Made by a program: the position numbers and the translations under genes. Positions 24,189 to 35,189 of a stretch of 64,000 nt of DNA are shown here, piece by piece (position 1 is the first letter of the stretch; each line of letters starts with the position of its first letter). The notes beneath the pieces were generated by a model. The model made no database searches and was not told the origin of the DNA. It saw only the letters and a list, made by a program, of their open reading frames with translations. The DNA is taken from contig JAHLKF010000022.1 in the NCBI GenBank assembly GCA_025558075.1, positions 1-64,000 of the forward strand, given 5' to 3'. Origin of the DNA: Gaertneriomyces semiglobifer. Its lineage: Eukaryota; Chytridiomycota; Chytridiomycetes; Spizellomycetales; Spizellomycetaceae.

Positions 24189-26273
24189 ATGCCGACTAAG
24201 ACAGCAACAATGGGGCGACCGCCGATGGATGTGGATGCATGTCCAATTGCCGATGACCTGCTCGCCCATCCAGAGAACTTTCTCACTTCAGATCCTGCAC
24301 TTTCTACATCATTCCTAACCGTCACCAAGTGGCTCTACGACAGTCTATTAAAGCCTTCGGAACCAACACCCGGAAAGATGTCGCATATGGACCAGTTATT
24401 AGTAGAAGGGTTTGATTTGGAGCAGGTGTGGGAGCAGTTGGCGATGCAAAATGTCGGGATGCAGCGCTATGTTGCTGACAAGGTCGAGCGAATCGTGGAA
24501 AACGGGGATATCCAGTTATTGGAAGATCAAGCACAACATAGTGAAAATGAATCAGATGACATGGAGGCAGATCTTCCAGACGGCGAATTAATCGCGAACA
24601 GAGATTCGGACGAGGAACTTGAGTCAGATGACCAGTCGCTGGAACAAGAAGACTCGGAGAACGATGCTGTTGATGAATCAGATGCTGAAGATGGCCTGTC
24701 CGGCGAGGAAGCTGATGATTGGAACGATGAGTTTGGCGAAGGAGCGGACCTGTTGGATTCCGACCCTGACGACCGGCCCATGGAAGACGACGGAAAATCA
24801 GATGAAGATGACAATGAGCGACCGCGAAAACGGAAGTCAGAGCGCAGTGTTGTAGACGACGACTTCTTCTCTTTGGAAGAAATGGAGCGGTTCGCAGATT
24901 TTGGTGAAGCCAGAGATACTAAAAAAGCGCGTTTGGGAGACGAAGACGAGCAGGGTGAAGAAGATGAGGAGGAGGACGAGAAATTCTCTTTGGGTGACCA
25001 GTTGAATACTGGTTTCAGTGACGATGAAGACGACGACAATGCGAACGATATTGGGTATGAGGACTTTTTCGGTCCGCGAAGAAGTTCAAGAAATGAGGAG
25101 CGTGCATCTAACGACAATTTTGACCATGCTCCTCGACGTCGGCGTCACGATAATGAATCGTTTGGTGACGAGGACATGATGGACGTGGATGCATTTGATG
25201 ATGAAGAGGGTGAGTCCAAAGTTTTTGAGGACGACCAAGGCACTGTACAGAACCTTTTCGACGCCGCCGAAGATTCTGCGGACGACGAAGGAGATGAACA
25301 AGCGCTTTCGACGTTTGAACGACAACAACGTGCTATACAGAGGCAGATTGCACAATTGGAGGAGGACGCCATAGGAGAGAAGCCATGGACGATGAAGGGA
25401 GAAGCAGCAGCTAAAGCGCGGCCGTTGAACTCGTTGCTTGCGGAACCACTTGAATACGAGGCGGCTGCAAAGCCGGTGCCCGTCATTACAGAGGAACTCA
25501 CAACATCTCTTGAAGAAGTCATTAAGCAACGAATAAAAGACCAGCTTTTTGATGATGTCGTACGGAAGGCCCCGCCACGGGAACGCGATTTTGACCCTAA
25601 CCGTCGTATCGAAATCAACGAGGAAAAATCTTCCAAATCTTTGGCCCAAGTATATGAGGAAGATTACCTTCGCCGCACCGCTGCTGAAGTCCCAACCGAA
25701 AAGGACGAAGCATTGAAGAAACAACATGATGAGATCGATGCATTGTTTAAATCTCTCTGCCAGAACCTTGACGCATTGAGTAACCACCACTTCACACCCA
25801 AACCTATCAACCCCGAATTAGAAGTCCAATCTATCCCGACGAATGTCCCAACAATTTCATTGGAAGAAATTACGCCATCACATGTTTCTTCTGCACAGCT
25901 GGTCGCCCCACAAGAACTTCTTCCTGCGAAGTCCATAACGGGTGAAAAGGAACTATCTTCCACTCAAAAGAAGCGTTTACGTGATAAGTCGCGTAGAAAG
26001 GCTGGCAAGGAGAAGAAGGAGAAGGATGATCTACACAAGGCTGTTGCCAACGCACAACCAAAGACCGCGCTGCAAGAGAAGAAGCAGAAGGAAAGTGCAT
26101 TGAAGCAGTTGATGGGACAAAAGAACGTCACTATCGTGGGTGATGATAAGACGAAGAAGATGATGAAAGCGAGCAGAGGAAAGAAAGGACAAGAGATGGC
26201 CGCGAACTTGGTTGAGAAAGGAGGGAAGATTCAGCAGAAGAAAGCTGAGAGAGCGGAGTTCCTGAGACTATAG
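24189..26273 (+). CDS. MPP10: U3 snoRNP protein Mpp10
   Basis: Mpp10 forms a subcomplex with Imp3 and Imp4 in the small-subunit processome and is needed for 18S rRNA processing in the nucleolus. Single exon, 694 residues. The N-terminal part includes LLVEGFDLEQVWEQLAMQN. A very acidic central region (about 115-390) is rich in Asp, Glu and Ser, with FFSLEEMERFADFGE. The conserved C-terminal core shows ERQQRAIQRQIAQLEEDAIGEKPWTMKGEA, PLEYE, ITEELTTSLEEVIKQRI, FDDVVRK and the lysine-rich KRLRDKSRRKAGKEKKEKDD. These are standard Mpp10 landmarks. The ATG at 24189 has a good context (ACCACCATGC); another Met lies seven codons in. It diverges from PRP22. Confidence 0.92.
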   Translation: MPTKTATMGRPPMDVDACPIADDLLAHPENFLTSDPALSTSFLTVTKWLYDSLLKPSEPTPGKMSHMDQLLVEGFDLEQVWEQLAMQNVGMQRYVADKVERIVENGDIQLLEDQAQHSENESDDMEADLPDGELIANRDSDEELESDDQSLEQEDSENDAVDESDAEDGLSGEEADDWNDEFGEGADLLDSDPDDRPMEDDGKSDEDDNERPRKRKSERSVVDDDFFSLEEMERFADFGEARDTKKARLGDEDEQGEEDEEEDEKFSLGDQLNTGFSDDEDDDNANDIGYEDFFGPRRSSRNEERASNDNFDHAPRRRRHDNESFGDEDMMDVDAFDDEEGESKVFEDDQGTVQNLFDAAEDSADDEGDEQALSTFERQQRAIQRQIAQLEEDAIGEKPWTMKGEAAAKARPLNSLLAEPLEYEAAAKPVPVITEELTTSLEEVIKQRIKDQLFDDVVRKAPPRERDFDPNRRIEINEEKSSKSLAQVYEEDYLRRTAAEVPTEKDEALKKQHDEIDALFKSLCQNLDALSNHHFTPKPINPELEVQSIPTNVPTISLEEITPSHVSSAQLVAPQELLPAKSITGEKELSSTQKKRLRDKSRRKAGKEKKEKDDLHKAVANAQPKTALQEKKQKESALKQLMGQKNVTIVGDDKTKKMMKASRGKKGQEMAANLVEKGGKIQQKKAERAEFLRL

Positions 26274-26490
26274 TCTGTTCTTGACGAATTCGTATCATTG
26301 CACATTGCAATTTCATGTAGCATATTTATGATGGGTACCAATACGATATGACCAGAAACCAACAAAACAAAAAATCTAATGTCATCCTTGATAATCCTCA
26401 ATGCCTGAAAGAACGAGTTGTACATGGCTACACTATCAGTCCTCCAAAAAGCTGCCATCAGTCCTCCATTTGTTGTTGGCATTTTGCTTC

Positions 26491-28046
26491 TCATTTAACC
26501 GTTTCAGTGAAATTGCTTGGGAACAACCCTTTTCTTCTCCGTCCGCCTTCGCTTCCCAGACCTTCCCACCATCCATCATCATGTGTGGCAATGACGGGAA
26601 CAAGTTGACCTTTGCCAATGGATAACTCTTCCGGCGCTTGGGCCTGGTAGTCATAAAGAACTCGAACTGAAACCCGCCCCAAATGAGTCGCCTGCCATAT
26701 AGCCACTGACTGCGTGTACGGAGAACTTACCCGAAAAAAGCACCGGCATACTTTCCGGCACGTCATACGGATCATATTGGAAGGTCATATCGGATTCGCC
26801 TGGAGGTGGAGCGTGCTCAGGACCAGGTAACCCTTGAGTTGGAGCAGTTGCCATAGGCAACTGACTCGCTCCAACGGGCCCACCGTTTGCCGAATTTGAG
26901 TAAGGAACCACATGTACAATGCTGCCTCTATCACTCGCGCTCGCGCTCGTAGACTCTCTTCGATCGTACCCGTACGGTTCTGGTGCACTATTGACCGGGC
27001 CAAAGTCACTCCGTCCAACGATCTCCGCACCGGAATTCATTCGAGAGGCCTCCATCGTGCCTGAGTAATAGTTGACGTATTGCAATGGTTGAGGAATGTC
27101 CGCGCCAGTAGAGCTTCGGTCTAGGAACGCAGTCAAATCCTTTTCGAAATCGCACGATTCGAGAGATACTCTGATACGTTCGCATGCTTCGTCGTCAGAT
27201 ACGCAAGCGGCGGCAAGGAAATTTGACAAATCCCAAATGCTATTACGCAGAAAGTGAAACCGATCCTGTTCGAGTTGTTGGCATTGCTGTAAAAAGTACG
27301 CCCATCTGAGTAATAAACTCCGACGATATAGAAGGGAAGCCCCAAACCTACAACGCATGCCGCTCGGAAATCGTCCACCCATCTCCTGTGTATCTCCGTT
27401 AACTTTTCAACCCCACCCATATATTCCGCATCAGCCTGCTTTGCCTGTGCTTGAGTCTTGTGCAGTTTCAATTTCAGTTTCTCAGCGTCTTTTGTATTGG
27501 GGTCTGGTCGGGTTTGTGCTAATTGATTGCTCTCCTCGCATTTGTTTTCGTATCTTTCTTTGATTTTCATCACAACCGACACTTGCGCGGCTTTGGCTTT
27601 CTGATGCTTCTCAACAATTTGATGATGGGATTTGCGAATGCCGGATTGTTCGGATATAAATTCTGACAAGGGCTTTTCGAGTTTGGTGCGGATCTCCGCA
27701 GCCAGATCCAGATGTGTCTTGGCCGACTTTTCAATTTCAAACTTGACGACGTCTAATGAGTCTCGGAGCGTTCCAATCTCTTCTTTCGGACTGAAGGATT
27801 TGGCAAGCTTGTTGAGTCGCTTGCCATAGTCTTCCTCTAAGCTCGCCCGCTCCTTCAACATGTCGTGAACTTCTTGGCAGACATGCTTCCCTTGGCGCAT
27901 ACGAGTCATAAGGACTTCAAGCCCTTTATCGTTGTCGCCCTATAACAGTAAACAGTAAGTTACGCCGTAATGGCTCTGGATGGAAGGACTAGGTCCGAGC
28001 TTACCCAAAAGGAATTGGCAAACGCCGGCTTATCCATTGCGGCCAT
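26491..28046 (-). CDS. F-BAR and SH3 domain protein (PSTPIP/Cdc15-Imp2-Hof1-like)
   Basis: Membrane-curving scaffold of the kind that links the plasma membrane to actin or septum machinery. Four exons: 28046-28005, 27939-27352, 27286-26731 and 26666-26491; 453 residues, phases consistent. The FCH/F-BAR start is typical (PAFANSFW, GLEVLMTRMRQGKHVCQEV, LKERASLEEDYGKRLNKLA) and the domain continues to about residue 270 (LEQDRFHFLRNSIWDLSN, ACERIRVSLESCD). A low-complexity Ser/Pro/Tyr linker follows. One SH3 domain ends the protein (VRVLYDYQAQAPEELSI, DDGWWEG, GLFPSNFTE). The single C-terminal SH3 fits PSTPIP/Hof1/Imp2 better than Bzz1, which has two. CEP295-like diverges from it. Confidence 0.88.
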
Positions 28047-28489
28047 CTTGCCTTTCACCCGACTCTCCTCACTTTATTGCTGTTGTAAAGCAGCGTTCGT
28101 CGACTACCGATCGCGACGAGCTTGGAGTGAAATGTAGTTCTTTGCGAGTCCTGTCCACAGTGATCAAGCTTAATGATGTTGAGCCTAAGGTGGCAATGAA
28201 GTTCAAGATGGTGCGAACTCTTCCGCATGCGCAATGAGCGACCTACCTCCTCCTGACGCTTCTCTCCAAACAAGGTGAACCAGTCGATAAGCTGCAATCG
28301 CGCAGCTAGCACTCAATGGTAAAGCCGCAGTACCTGGGCTCCTTTGACCTTGGCTCGGAGGTGTGCCGTCAAAAGTTTTAGTGGTTGACGTTGTGTCCAA
28401 CCGACGCGTCCAGGACCAGGAACTGTCAACGGTCGCCGCAGAGGAAAAAGTTAGCGCTTGGTAGTGGTTGCCGAGCTGTGCGGGAAGCG
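28047..28489. promoter_or_regulatory. Divergent F-BAR/CEP295-like promoter region
   Basis: About 440 bases between two divergent start codons. No gene seen; presumed shared promoter region. Confidence 0.4.
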
Positions 28490-29600
28490 ATGCCAGCAAA
28501 GTATTTAAGGCCGTCTCCTAACGAGCTTCACCGCCTCCAAACAGAAGAACAACAGCGTATACGGATTGAACGGATCAAAGCCGTAGGTATTAGCGTCACT
28601 CTTGAGCTACAAGATGGTGGTCATTCTGAAACGCAATTGCCTTAGGTTAGATCGCATAGCAGCACATCCTCCCAAGCTATTCGCAAGCGCTACCAACACC
28701 AGTCGTCGCAAGAATGGAGCCGGACGTTATCACAACTCCAGCAGTCTTTCTCCACCAGTCTCGAGGAACAAGTGAACTACTGGCACGAGGTGCAGGATCG
28801 CCATTTAGAGTCAATAGGAAAGGGACAAAGAGATGCACAGCTGGACATTGAGAAAACGCAACGCAGCATTGAAGAGCTACGACGCCGCACAGCCGAGAGA
28901 TTCAAAGAGGAGGCCTTGCGAAGTACGGCCGCCGGACAAGCCGTAAGTTCAAAGTTGCATCTGGACATGCAGCTATCGCTGACAATCTGTCTCCGTACAG
29001 TTCAACAATGAGCGTGAAGCCGAAAGCGCCTATCGCACTGCGATTGCGGAACAACGCAAGCAAGCCTTACTAACGGCATACGAACGGGAACACTACGTCG
29101 CCTCCCTTCCACCTCCACCGTCAGCACACGCTGATATATCTGTTCCGTCGTTGCCAATACAAGTTGCCAATCGCCTCAATCAAACCGGCCGCGGCGGGCC
29201 CCCTGCAAATTTCAGGACCACTACTTATCATGATCCTGCAGCGACAGCGGTTCGTTGCATAGCTTCGTCAGACACTGAAACGAAACGATCTGCATGGCAG
29301 GACGCTGAAAGAGCGCGTGCAAAAGCCTTGCGTGACCAGGCAGAAAGAGCTTTACGCTCGAAACGACTAGAGGAGCGGGCTGAAATTCGAGGCGAGAAAG
29401 CAATGGACGCGGTCAAAATGGATAAGCAGGCCGAAATGATGTTCAAAGAACTGGAAGAACTGGGTAGACGAGATAGACGCTTGAAGATGTGGAGAAACTG
29501 CAGTGTGAAGCCTCGAGGTGGAGCTGCCGAGAAGGCAGCAGAAAAGGAGAGAATGGCAGCTTTTGAACGTATATTTGGAGTCGACACGGAGATTTTATAA
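28490..29600 (+). CDS. CEP295-like centriolar protein (N-terminal domain type)
   Basis: Three exons, 28490-28582, 28646-28942 and 29001-29600, giving 329 residues. The layout follows the N-terminal region of animal CEP295/KIAA1731 from memory: the leader KYLRPSPNELHRLQTEEQ (compare LRLSPNEEAF), a helical Arg/Glu/Gln-rich region with WSRTL, LESIGKGQRDAQ (compare LRSMGEGHRQA), then YVASLPPPPS, TTTYHD, SDTETKRS (compare NRETDTKR), and a final coiled-coil with KAMDAVKMDKQAEMMFKELEELGRRDR (compare QAMKKIHLAQNQEKLMKELKQL). CEP295 converts procentrioles to centrosomes in animals. A centriole protein fits a zoospore-forming fungus. It is much shorter than animal CEP295, lacking the long middle and ALMS motif. 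Confidence 0.7.
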
Positions 29601-30106
29601 TACCACTAACATTTGAGGTGTAGACTAGAGTTATGCGCAACATCAAATATCAATAATTTAATCGCTGGAAAGGGGATGCCCACTGAATTTGAAGGGAGGG
29701 CAGAGGCTGGCTCTGTTCGTTGTCAACCCACTCTGAAGTATAGAGATATCCAGAGTAGATACATCATGAAACAAATATTACCCTCCGCTCAACGCAACGC
29801 AAACCGATCTGCGTGCAAGCGCGAAGTAGTGGATCACCATCTGCATGCAATCAAAAGTTGTTACGGAGGCCCACATAAAATCTTGCCAAGCGAGCGTTTG
29901 CGCCATTTGCTTATCGGTAATGACCCTCTTTATCACTAACACCAGCAGGTGCTCGCAGGTTGCGTGTTGAGCTTCAGATCGCAATGGAAAGTCTCGCAAC
30001 AGTTCATCCATCACCTGCATTGTCCAAGCGAGACCGAACGGTGAGAGCGACTTGGCTTGAGGGCGACACGCATCTTGTACTCAATATCTTGCTTGCCCTA
30101 TCAGAT
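29601..30106. other. Intergenic region before dienelactone hydrolase
   Basis: About 500 bases between tandem genes. The hydrolase frame is open back to 29960, but the extra residues are not conserved, so this is treated as 5' UTR and promoter. Nothing else seen. Confidence 0.4.
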
Positions 30107-30772
30107 ATGTCGAATATCACCTACAAAGGGGTTCCCTACTTTGTTGCAGGCGAGGATGGCGCCAACGCCGGCCTGATCGTCATTCAAGAATGGTGGGGAA
30201 TCAATGACCAACTTAGAGGCCTGTGCAAACGCTTTGCCAACGATCTGCCCTGCATTGCTATTACCCCCGACCTTTACCGAGGAGTTCTCGCCGCCGACGC
30301 GGACGAGGCGAATCACCAAATGACACATCTCGACTGGACCCGTGCTGTGGAGGACATACGGAGTGCTGTTGAGTACCTGATCAAGGAACGTGGATGTAAA
30401 AAAGTCGGGATTACTGGATTTTGCATGGGAGGTGCGGTAACCCTCTTGGCCTCGACCAAAGTAGAGACATTGAGTGCCGGATCGTGCTTCTACGGCATTC
30501 CGTCCGGCTTCAACCCTGAAGATGTCAAAATCCCCCTTCAATGCCACTTTGGTGATCTTGATGACGGAAAAGGATTCTCAGACAAGGAAGCGGCTGACAA
30601 GCTGGAAGCTGGCTTGAAGGCTGCCGGCAAGTCGGTGGAGTTCCACCGCTATCCCAATGCAGGTCATGCATTCATGAACGAGACTGGACAAGCTTATCCA
30701 TATTGTCCGGACGCTGCGGCACTCGCCTTTAAGCGCACTGTCGACTTCTTCCGCACGAAGCTCCAAGTCTAA
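30107..30772 (+). CDS. Dienelactone hydrolase family protein
   Basis: Alpha/beta hydrolase of 221 residues, the usual size of a complete DLH domain. The DLH landmarks are present: QEWWGIND (Glu27), nucleophile GFCMGG (Cys106), an Asp in HFGDLDDGKG (about 150), and the catalytic His in NAGHAFMNE (His187). Cys as nucleophile identifies the DLH class. In bacteria these enzymes open dienelactones in aromatic degradation; fungal cytosolic members mostly have unknown substrates, so no pathway is assigned. The ATG at 30107 (MSNITYKGVPYFVAGE) starts the conserved domain; an in-frame ATG at 29991 is less likely. It is convergent with RPA49 (109 nt). Confidence 0.88.
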   Translation: MSNITYKGVPYFVAGEDGANAGLIVIQEWWGINDQLRGLCKRFANDLPCIAITPDLYRGVLAADADEANHQMTHLDWTRAVEDIRSAVEYLIKERGCKKVGITGFCMGGAVTLLASTKVETLSAGSCFYGIPSGFNPEDVKIPLQCHFGDLDDGKGFSDKEAADKLEAGLKAAGKSVEFHRYPNAGHAFMNETGQAYPYCPDAAALAFKRTVDFFRTKLQV

Positions 30773-30881
30773 GCCTACATTGCCCGCTAGCCAATTGGAA
30801 GTGTACAGGATACTTTTTGAATAAATAATCAATATTGTTGTTGCGTTTGGTAGCTAATCTATGCCTAAAATCAGGGCTTTT

Positions 30882-32266
30882 CTATCGAGTTCTCTGAGGA
30901 AAAGTCAGCGGTACAACGAGTGCCATCCTCTTAGAATTCGATCCATCAGCTGCCTTCCCGCCCATATGCGCTTTACATCCAAGTTCCTTTGCAACAGTTG
31001 TCACTCTGCAGGGGAAGAACGGTTAGCGCCCGCCAGAATTGGATATATCTCACGCGAAGCAAACACGTACTTGGTGACCGGGATCTTCAATTCTGCAGCG
31101 ATTTGTGCTACATCCACTTTGTAATCATCTAGCATCAAGCAAAGTACTAGAATGTACGCCAAAAGCATGTCCTTCAACTTTGACGCTATCCGGTAAGCCT
31201 TAACGCCCTGGTCTTCCTGAAATTCAGTGAACCTATTCAATAAAGTATCCACGACAATTTGCGGTGCACCACCCATTCGGGAGGCTAGATGTTCAGATTT
31301 GAGGTCACGCGGACTCAGACCGTAAAATCGCATAAGGTATGCCAGATAAAGAAGTTTTGGTACGCGCGACTTGTCTTCCTTTCGTTGTAGTGTGGTGTGG
31401 AGCCGCGACCGCACCCACTCTGTAACCTTTATGGGCTCCAATATTTGCTTTACTTCTTCCTGGTGACGGGCGCGCCACAAGGGTTTCACACGGATGGACG
31501 CAAACTCAGCAGGGCTGATGATATCGTCCAAGTGATAAACTTCAGCAGGTGAGGCAGCATCTGGGTTGTATGGTGGTATGCCTCTATCCTGGCGCGCCTC
31601 GGCTCTAATGGTCTCACGCGAAGGTAGTGAAGCAGCCTTCTCGTCAATGGTTCCCTTAATGTGATCCGCAATATCTGCCAACCCGCCGACATCGACCTGA
31701 TTTCGCTCCTCAGCTTTGAGCTGCTGCCTCCTCTTTCTAGTTCCAAAAGCTTCACCAAGACTTTTGCGCGCGTCCATGTTCTTCTCTCCGATATGCTTCG
31801 CCTCATGGCGCTTCAGGGTCTTGACCATTGTGGATGGCCGGAAGATGTCGGTCTCGTGGAACGTAACATCTCCGGTGTTCTTGTCATGGAGGGCTACCAC
31901 ATAGCGGCAGTATTGTCGTGTGGAGTAATTGTCGCCAGCGTACTCAATCTTTGGAGTCTGCCCAACCAATATGCGCCGACGCTTCTTTTGTGGGTGTGCT
32001 TGTTCATCCTTGTGAACAAAGGTTTGAAATGCGAGTGCATTGGGGTTAGACGGGAAGTCCGGAAAGGAGACTGCAAACCAACACCGTATTAGTAGATGGC
32101 ACCATGATTTTGTCAGTGCGAATTAGGTAGACAGACCAAGTAGCGGGGCGTCAACGGAGGAATCTTCGAAAACGCTGGGCTTGAGCAATACCGTCTCCGA
32201 TGGCACGGAAGATGCCGCGGTAGACTTCCGTTTCTTGGATTTCTCCTTATGCTTTTCGTGTGACAT
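30882..32266 (-). CDS. RPA49: RNA polymerase I subunit RPA49
   Basis: Rpa49, with Rpa34, forms the TFIIF/TFIIE-like module of Pol I that transcribes rDNA. Three exons: 32266-32137, 32070-31071 and 31005-30882; 417 residues. The N-terminus has a Lys-rich head and the dimerisation barrel (FPSNPNALAFQTF, KRRRILVGQTPKIEYAGDN, YVVALHD). The linker carries GTRKRRQQLKAEERNQVD, a standard Rpa49 landmark. The tandem winged-helix C-terminal part follows (LLYLAYLMRFYGL, LASRMGGAPQIVVDTLLNRF, LLAYILVLCLMLDDYKVD, AAELKIPVTK). The last small exon gives VTTVAKELGCKA and ends in VVPLTFPQRTR, as Rpa49 proteins end with a P-L-x-F-P motif. It diverges from NSUN7-like across 218 nt with a TCACGTGA site. Confidence 0.9.
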
Positions 32267-32362
32267 CGTTCCGTTGCTTCAAGGATTGGCCTTCAATTCC
32301 ACCTTTGATTTGAGGCGATTTCGACGCCAAAAAGACTGTTAACAAGGCGCATAAGCCCTTGC

Positions 32363-32370
32363 TCACGTGA
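32363..32370. promoter_or_regulatory. TCACGTGA palindrome between RPA49 and NSUN7-like
   Basis: A perfect 8-bp palindrome 97 nt upstream of the RPA49 ATG and 115 nt upstream of the NSUN7-like ATG. It matches the Cbf1-class bHLH core. MPP10 has a related site at nearly the same distance. Confidence 0.5.
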
Positions 32371-32484
32371 CGTTATTATGTCAGCAACTCCGACTCGCTG
32401 CGTGCGTTGGCACGCGTTAAACAGCCAAAGAATCCGGCGAGCGCAGGTATCATATATTTTCATCGACTTCTGTTGCATCGCGTA

Positions 32485-34887
32485 ATGAGAAAGACGTTCA
32501 GTGCGAATAGGCTTCATCCTAGGAAGGCAAGAGGCAAGCATGCCGAGCCGGAACTGCCAAAACAACAATCCCAGTCTCTCCGCGCGTATCACTCTGACAT
32601 CTCCCTTGCACCCGGTGGCAATGCCGTTTCCAACCTTCGGGGTGCAGGAGGGAGTGTCACAAAATCAGATGCTCCTGGCTCCACAGAAGACCTTCGCAGA
32701 TCGTCGTCTCTTTTGAACGATATATATGATCCTGAGCCTCATACCAGCGCCGACCTTATTGGCGCAGCTGAAGTACTAGAGGCGTTGGTCAATGAGCAAA
32801 GTGTGATGGGACATAGCTTACGGCGGAGTAGCCGGAATTTACGCGAAAAAAGCCTGTCATCCGGAAGTGGAACATCCCAAGAGGGTGTTATGAAGCTAGT
32901 GTACGGGACAATGAAATGTCGGTGCAAGGTCGCTTACAAGCAATTTTGCCCAGTACACGCTAACATGAGCTATATCTTCGATAGACTTGCCTTACATTGA
33001 CACCTTGCTTTTGAAAACTCAATTTCTCGTCTATCATACCGAATTCCTCAACCACCTTTCGTTAGCAAAAGTCTTATTTTACGATCTCATGAAATACCAC
33101 TTCAACTTCCATCAATACCCCGGAATCATTTATTCCGATGCGGAAGAGAAGACTCTATCGGAAGAAATATTAAAAGCCCTTGATATGGCTGTGCGAGGCT
33201 TCGGGGTGAAGTTAAGCGCGGCGTACGCCCGTATTCGGATTCAACAACGAGCCCAGGGTGAGACACCGAAAGACATGATGGAGCACGTGTTGAGCGAAGG
33301 AGACAGAGAGAAAGAGTACATGGCTGTTGAAATGCCGAAATGCATTCGGACAACCTTACCACGACAGCAAGTTATGTCAGAGCTTTCTCAGATTCCATCG
33401 ACCCTCCCTACGCCCAACATCATACCTGATCCAACGTTCTCAGATTTACTCGTGACCACACCCATCCGACTGAATGAAATCAAACACCATGATTACTTCG
33501 CAACAGGACAATTGATCTTGTGTGATAAGCCGAGCTTTCTGATCCCACGACTGATAGAGGAGCTGCATGCGGAAGAAACGGAGGATTTGGGGGCCAAGGA
33601 CGCGGTGGACAGGAAGGTGCCAAAGAGGATCCTTTGCACTAGAGCGAGCACCGGAATGCATCTGGCAACTCTGCCAAATGTGGAAAAAGTATGGATTGTT
33701 GAGGGGAGGGAAGGAAAGCTTGAGGCTTTAAGGCAGAAGATACATGCTTTGGGTTTAAGAAGTATGGTCCGCTGGTATTTCGCTGGAACTGTTCATTCCC
33801 TAATTCGAAAAGTTTATCCGCAGAGGTCGAGATTGTCGATCGCCCATTTGGTTCCGTTGCATCGAGCGATCCTGGTATGGATACCGTAGACACCATAATT
33901 CTGGAGCCTCCAACGACCTTATCCTCCATCGTCGACAAAATGTTCTGGCTACAGACAGAAGAGGAGTTTCCTCCTGAACAACCATCACCTAAGGACCTGT
34001 TGGCACTACACAAAGTCCAGGTAGAGCTGCTGCTGCATAGTTTGACGTTCAATAGCGTACAGCGGATAGTTTACCAAACCCGGAGTGTCATGAAAGAAGA
34101 GAACGAAGACGTTGTTGATGAAGCGCTGTCAGCAGTGAATAAGAAGTTAGAGATGAACAACAATCCTGACACTTCACAGGAGGGAGTGCCAGGAGCACGA
34201 CCTCCAGGTTCTTGGGCTCTCCACACCGTCCTACCGTTTATTCCGATATCACTTTCTCAGCCTTACGAACGCGAAGAAAATGTTAAGCTTGCACCGTCAC
34301 AGACCTCAAATGGTATATTCGTGTCATGCCTCACGTTCGTACCTACACCGCCGAGACCCGTTACACCACCACCAGTAGATCCGTTAGCGGAAGAAACAGA
34401 GGAAGTAATTGAACAACCGAGGAGACGGCGAAGGCGGGTGAGAAAAGAGGGTGATGTCGGCAAAAAAGCAGGTGGGGGACGTTTGGCAAAGGCCCTAAGA
34501 GATAGTGTCAATCGGTTAGCAATACCGAAAGGCGTAAGCGCATCACAGCCCACGTTAATCAGTGACCGGCGCAAAAGCAAGAAAAACAAACCTGAGAAAA
34601 GCACTGACGACGAAAAGGATGTGGCGACGGAAACAGAGTCGGATTCCGAAATTCCAGAAACAAAAACAAAGAATGGCGCAACAAGCGAAGAGCCGGACGA
34701 TGGGCCGTCGAATCTCTCGGTATATGGGCTCAACCCAAAGCGATTCTATGCGCCTCGGGAGCAGGCCTACAACGCTTTACGTAACCATGTTGGATTCACT
34801 AGGAGCTTAATGGATCTAGCAAGCGGAAGATCCAACAGTGTTATGAGATGGACGTATCCTGTACCAAACCCCACTCCTTGGAAGTAG
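32485..34887 (+). CDS. NSUN7-like RsmB/NOP2/Sun methyltransferase homolog, catalytic cysteines replaced
   Basis: Three exons, 32485-32917, 32985-33761 and 33824-34887; about 757 residues. The first junction is the weaker one (other donors exist between 32884 and 32918). The fold is recognised from KYLPYIDTLLLKTQFLVYHTEFLNHL, the degenerate SAM-binding region RILCTRASTGMHLATLPNVEKVW, motif IV VDTIILEPPTTLSS, then LHKVQVELLLHSLTF and motif VI IVYQTRSVMKEENEDVV. Active NSUN enzymes have PPC and TCS in motifs IV and VI; here both Cys are Thr and Arg, and the SAM glycine loop is weak. That suggests a pseudo-enzyme. NSUN7 in mammals is linked to sperm motility, which fits a flagellated fungus. A Lys/Glu-rich insert precedes a C-terminal LNPKRFYAPREQAYNAL. 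Confidence 0.7.
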
Positions 34888-35189
34888 GCACTTATAATTA
34901 TACTGAAGTGGGAAATCTTGCAATTATATTTCAAGTCGTAACCCGAATCTAAATTAGAGAACAAGAAGTACATAAATCAATCACTCTATACAAAACACAA
35001 TGGACGGAACATAATGGTAGTGAATGCAAAATCCCCGGGTGTTCCATTAGCCCCCGGCACGCCCCAGAAAATGCGCAACTGCACCTACGAGCCCAGTCTA
35101 AGCCTAAAAACACTATGTGTATCCTCCCTTCTATGCACCTCGCCACTCCGCCAACTGGGCACCCAGCACCCACCACAATGTGGCACTTA

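Noticed and set aside
24527..25117. Long Ser-rich minus-strand ORF inside MPP10
   Set aside because: Antisense of acidic Asp/Glu codons reads as Ser; typical shadow.
29960..30106. N-terminal extension of the dienelactone hydrolase
   Set aside because: The extra residues are not part of the DLH fold and the domain starts naturally at the ATG at 30107.
32907..32927. NSUN7-like donor at 32884 (GTGTTA)
   Set aside because: It also keeps phase, but the donor at 32918 gives a typical 67-nt intron and restores a family-like KYLPYIDTLLLKT stretch. The junction remains uncertain.
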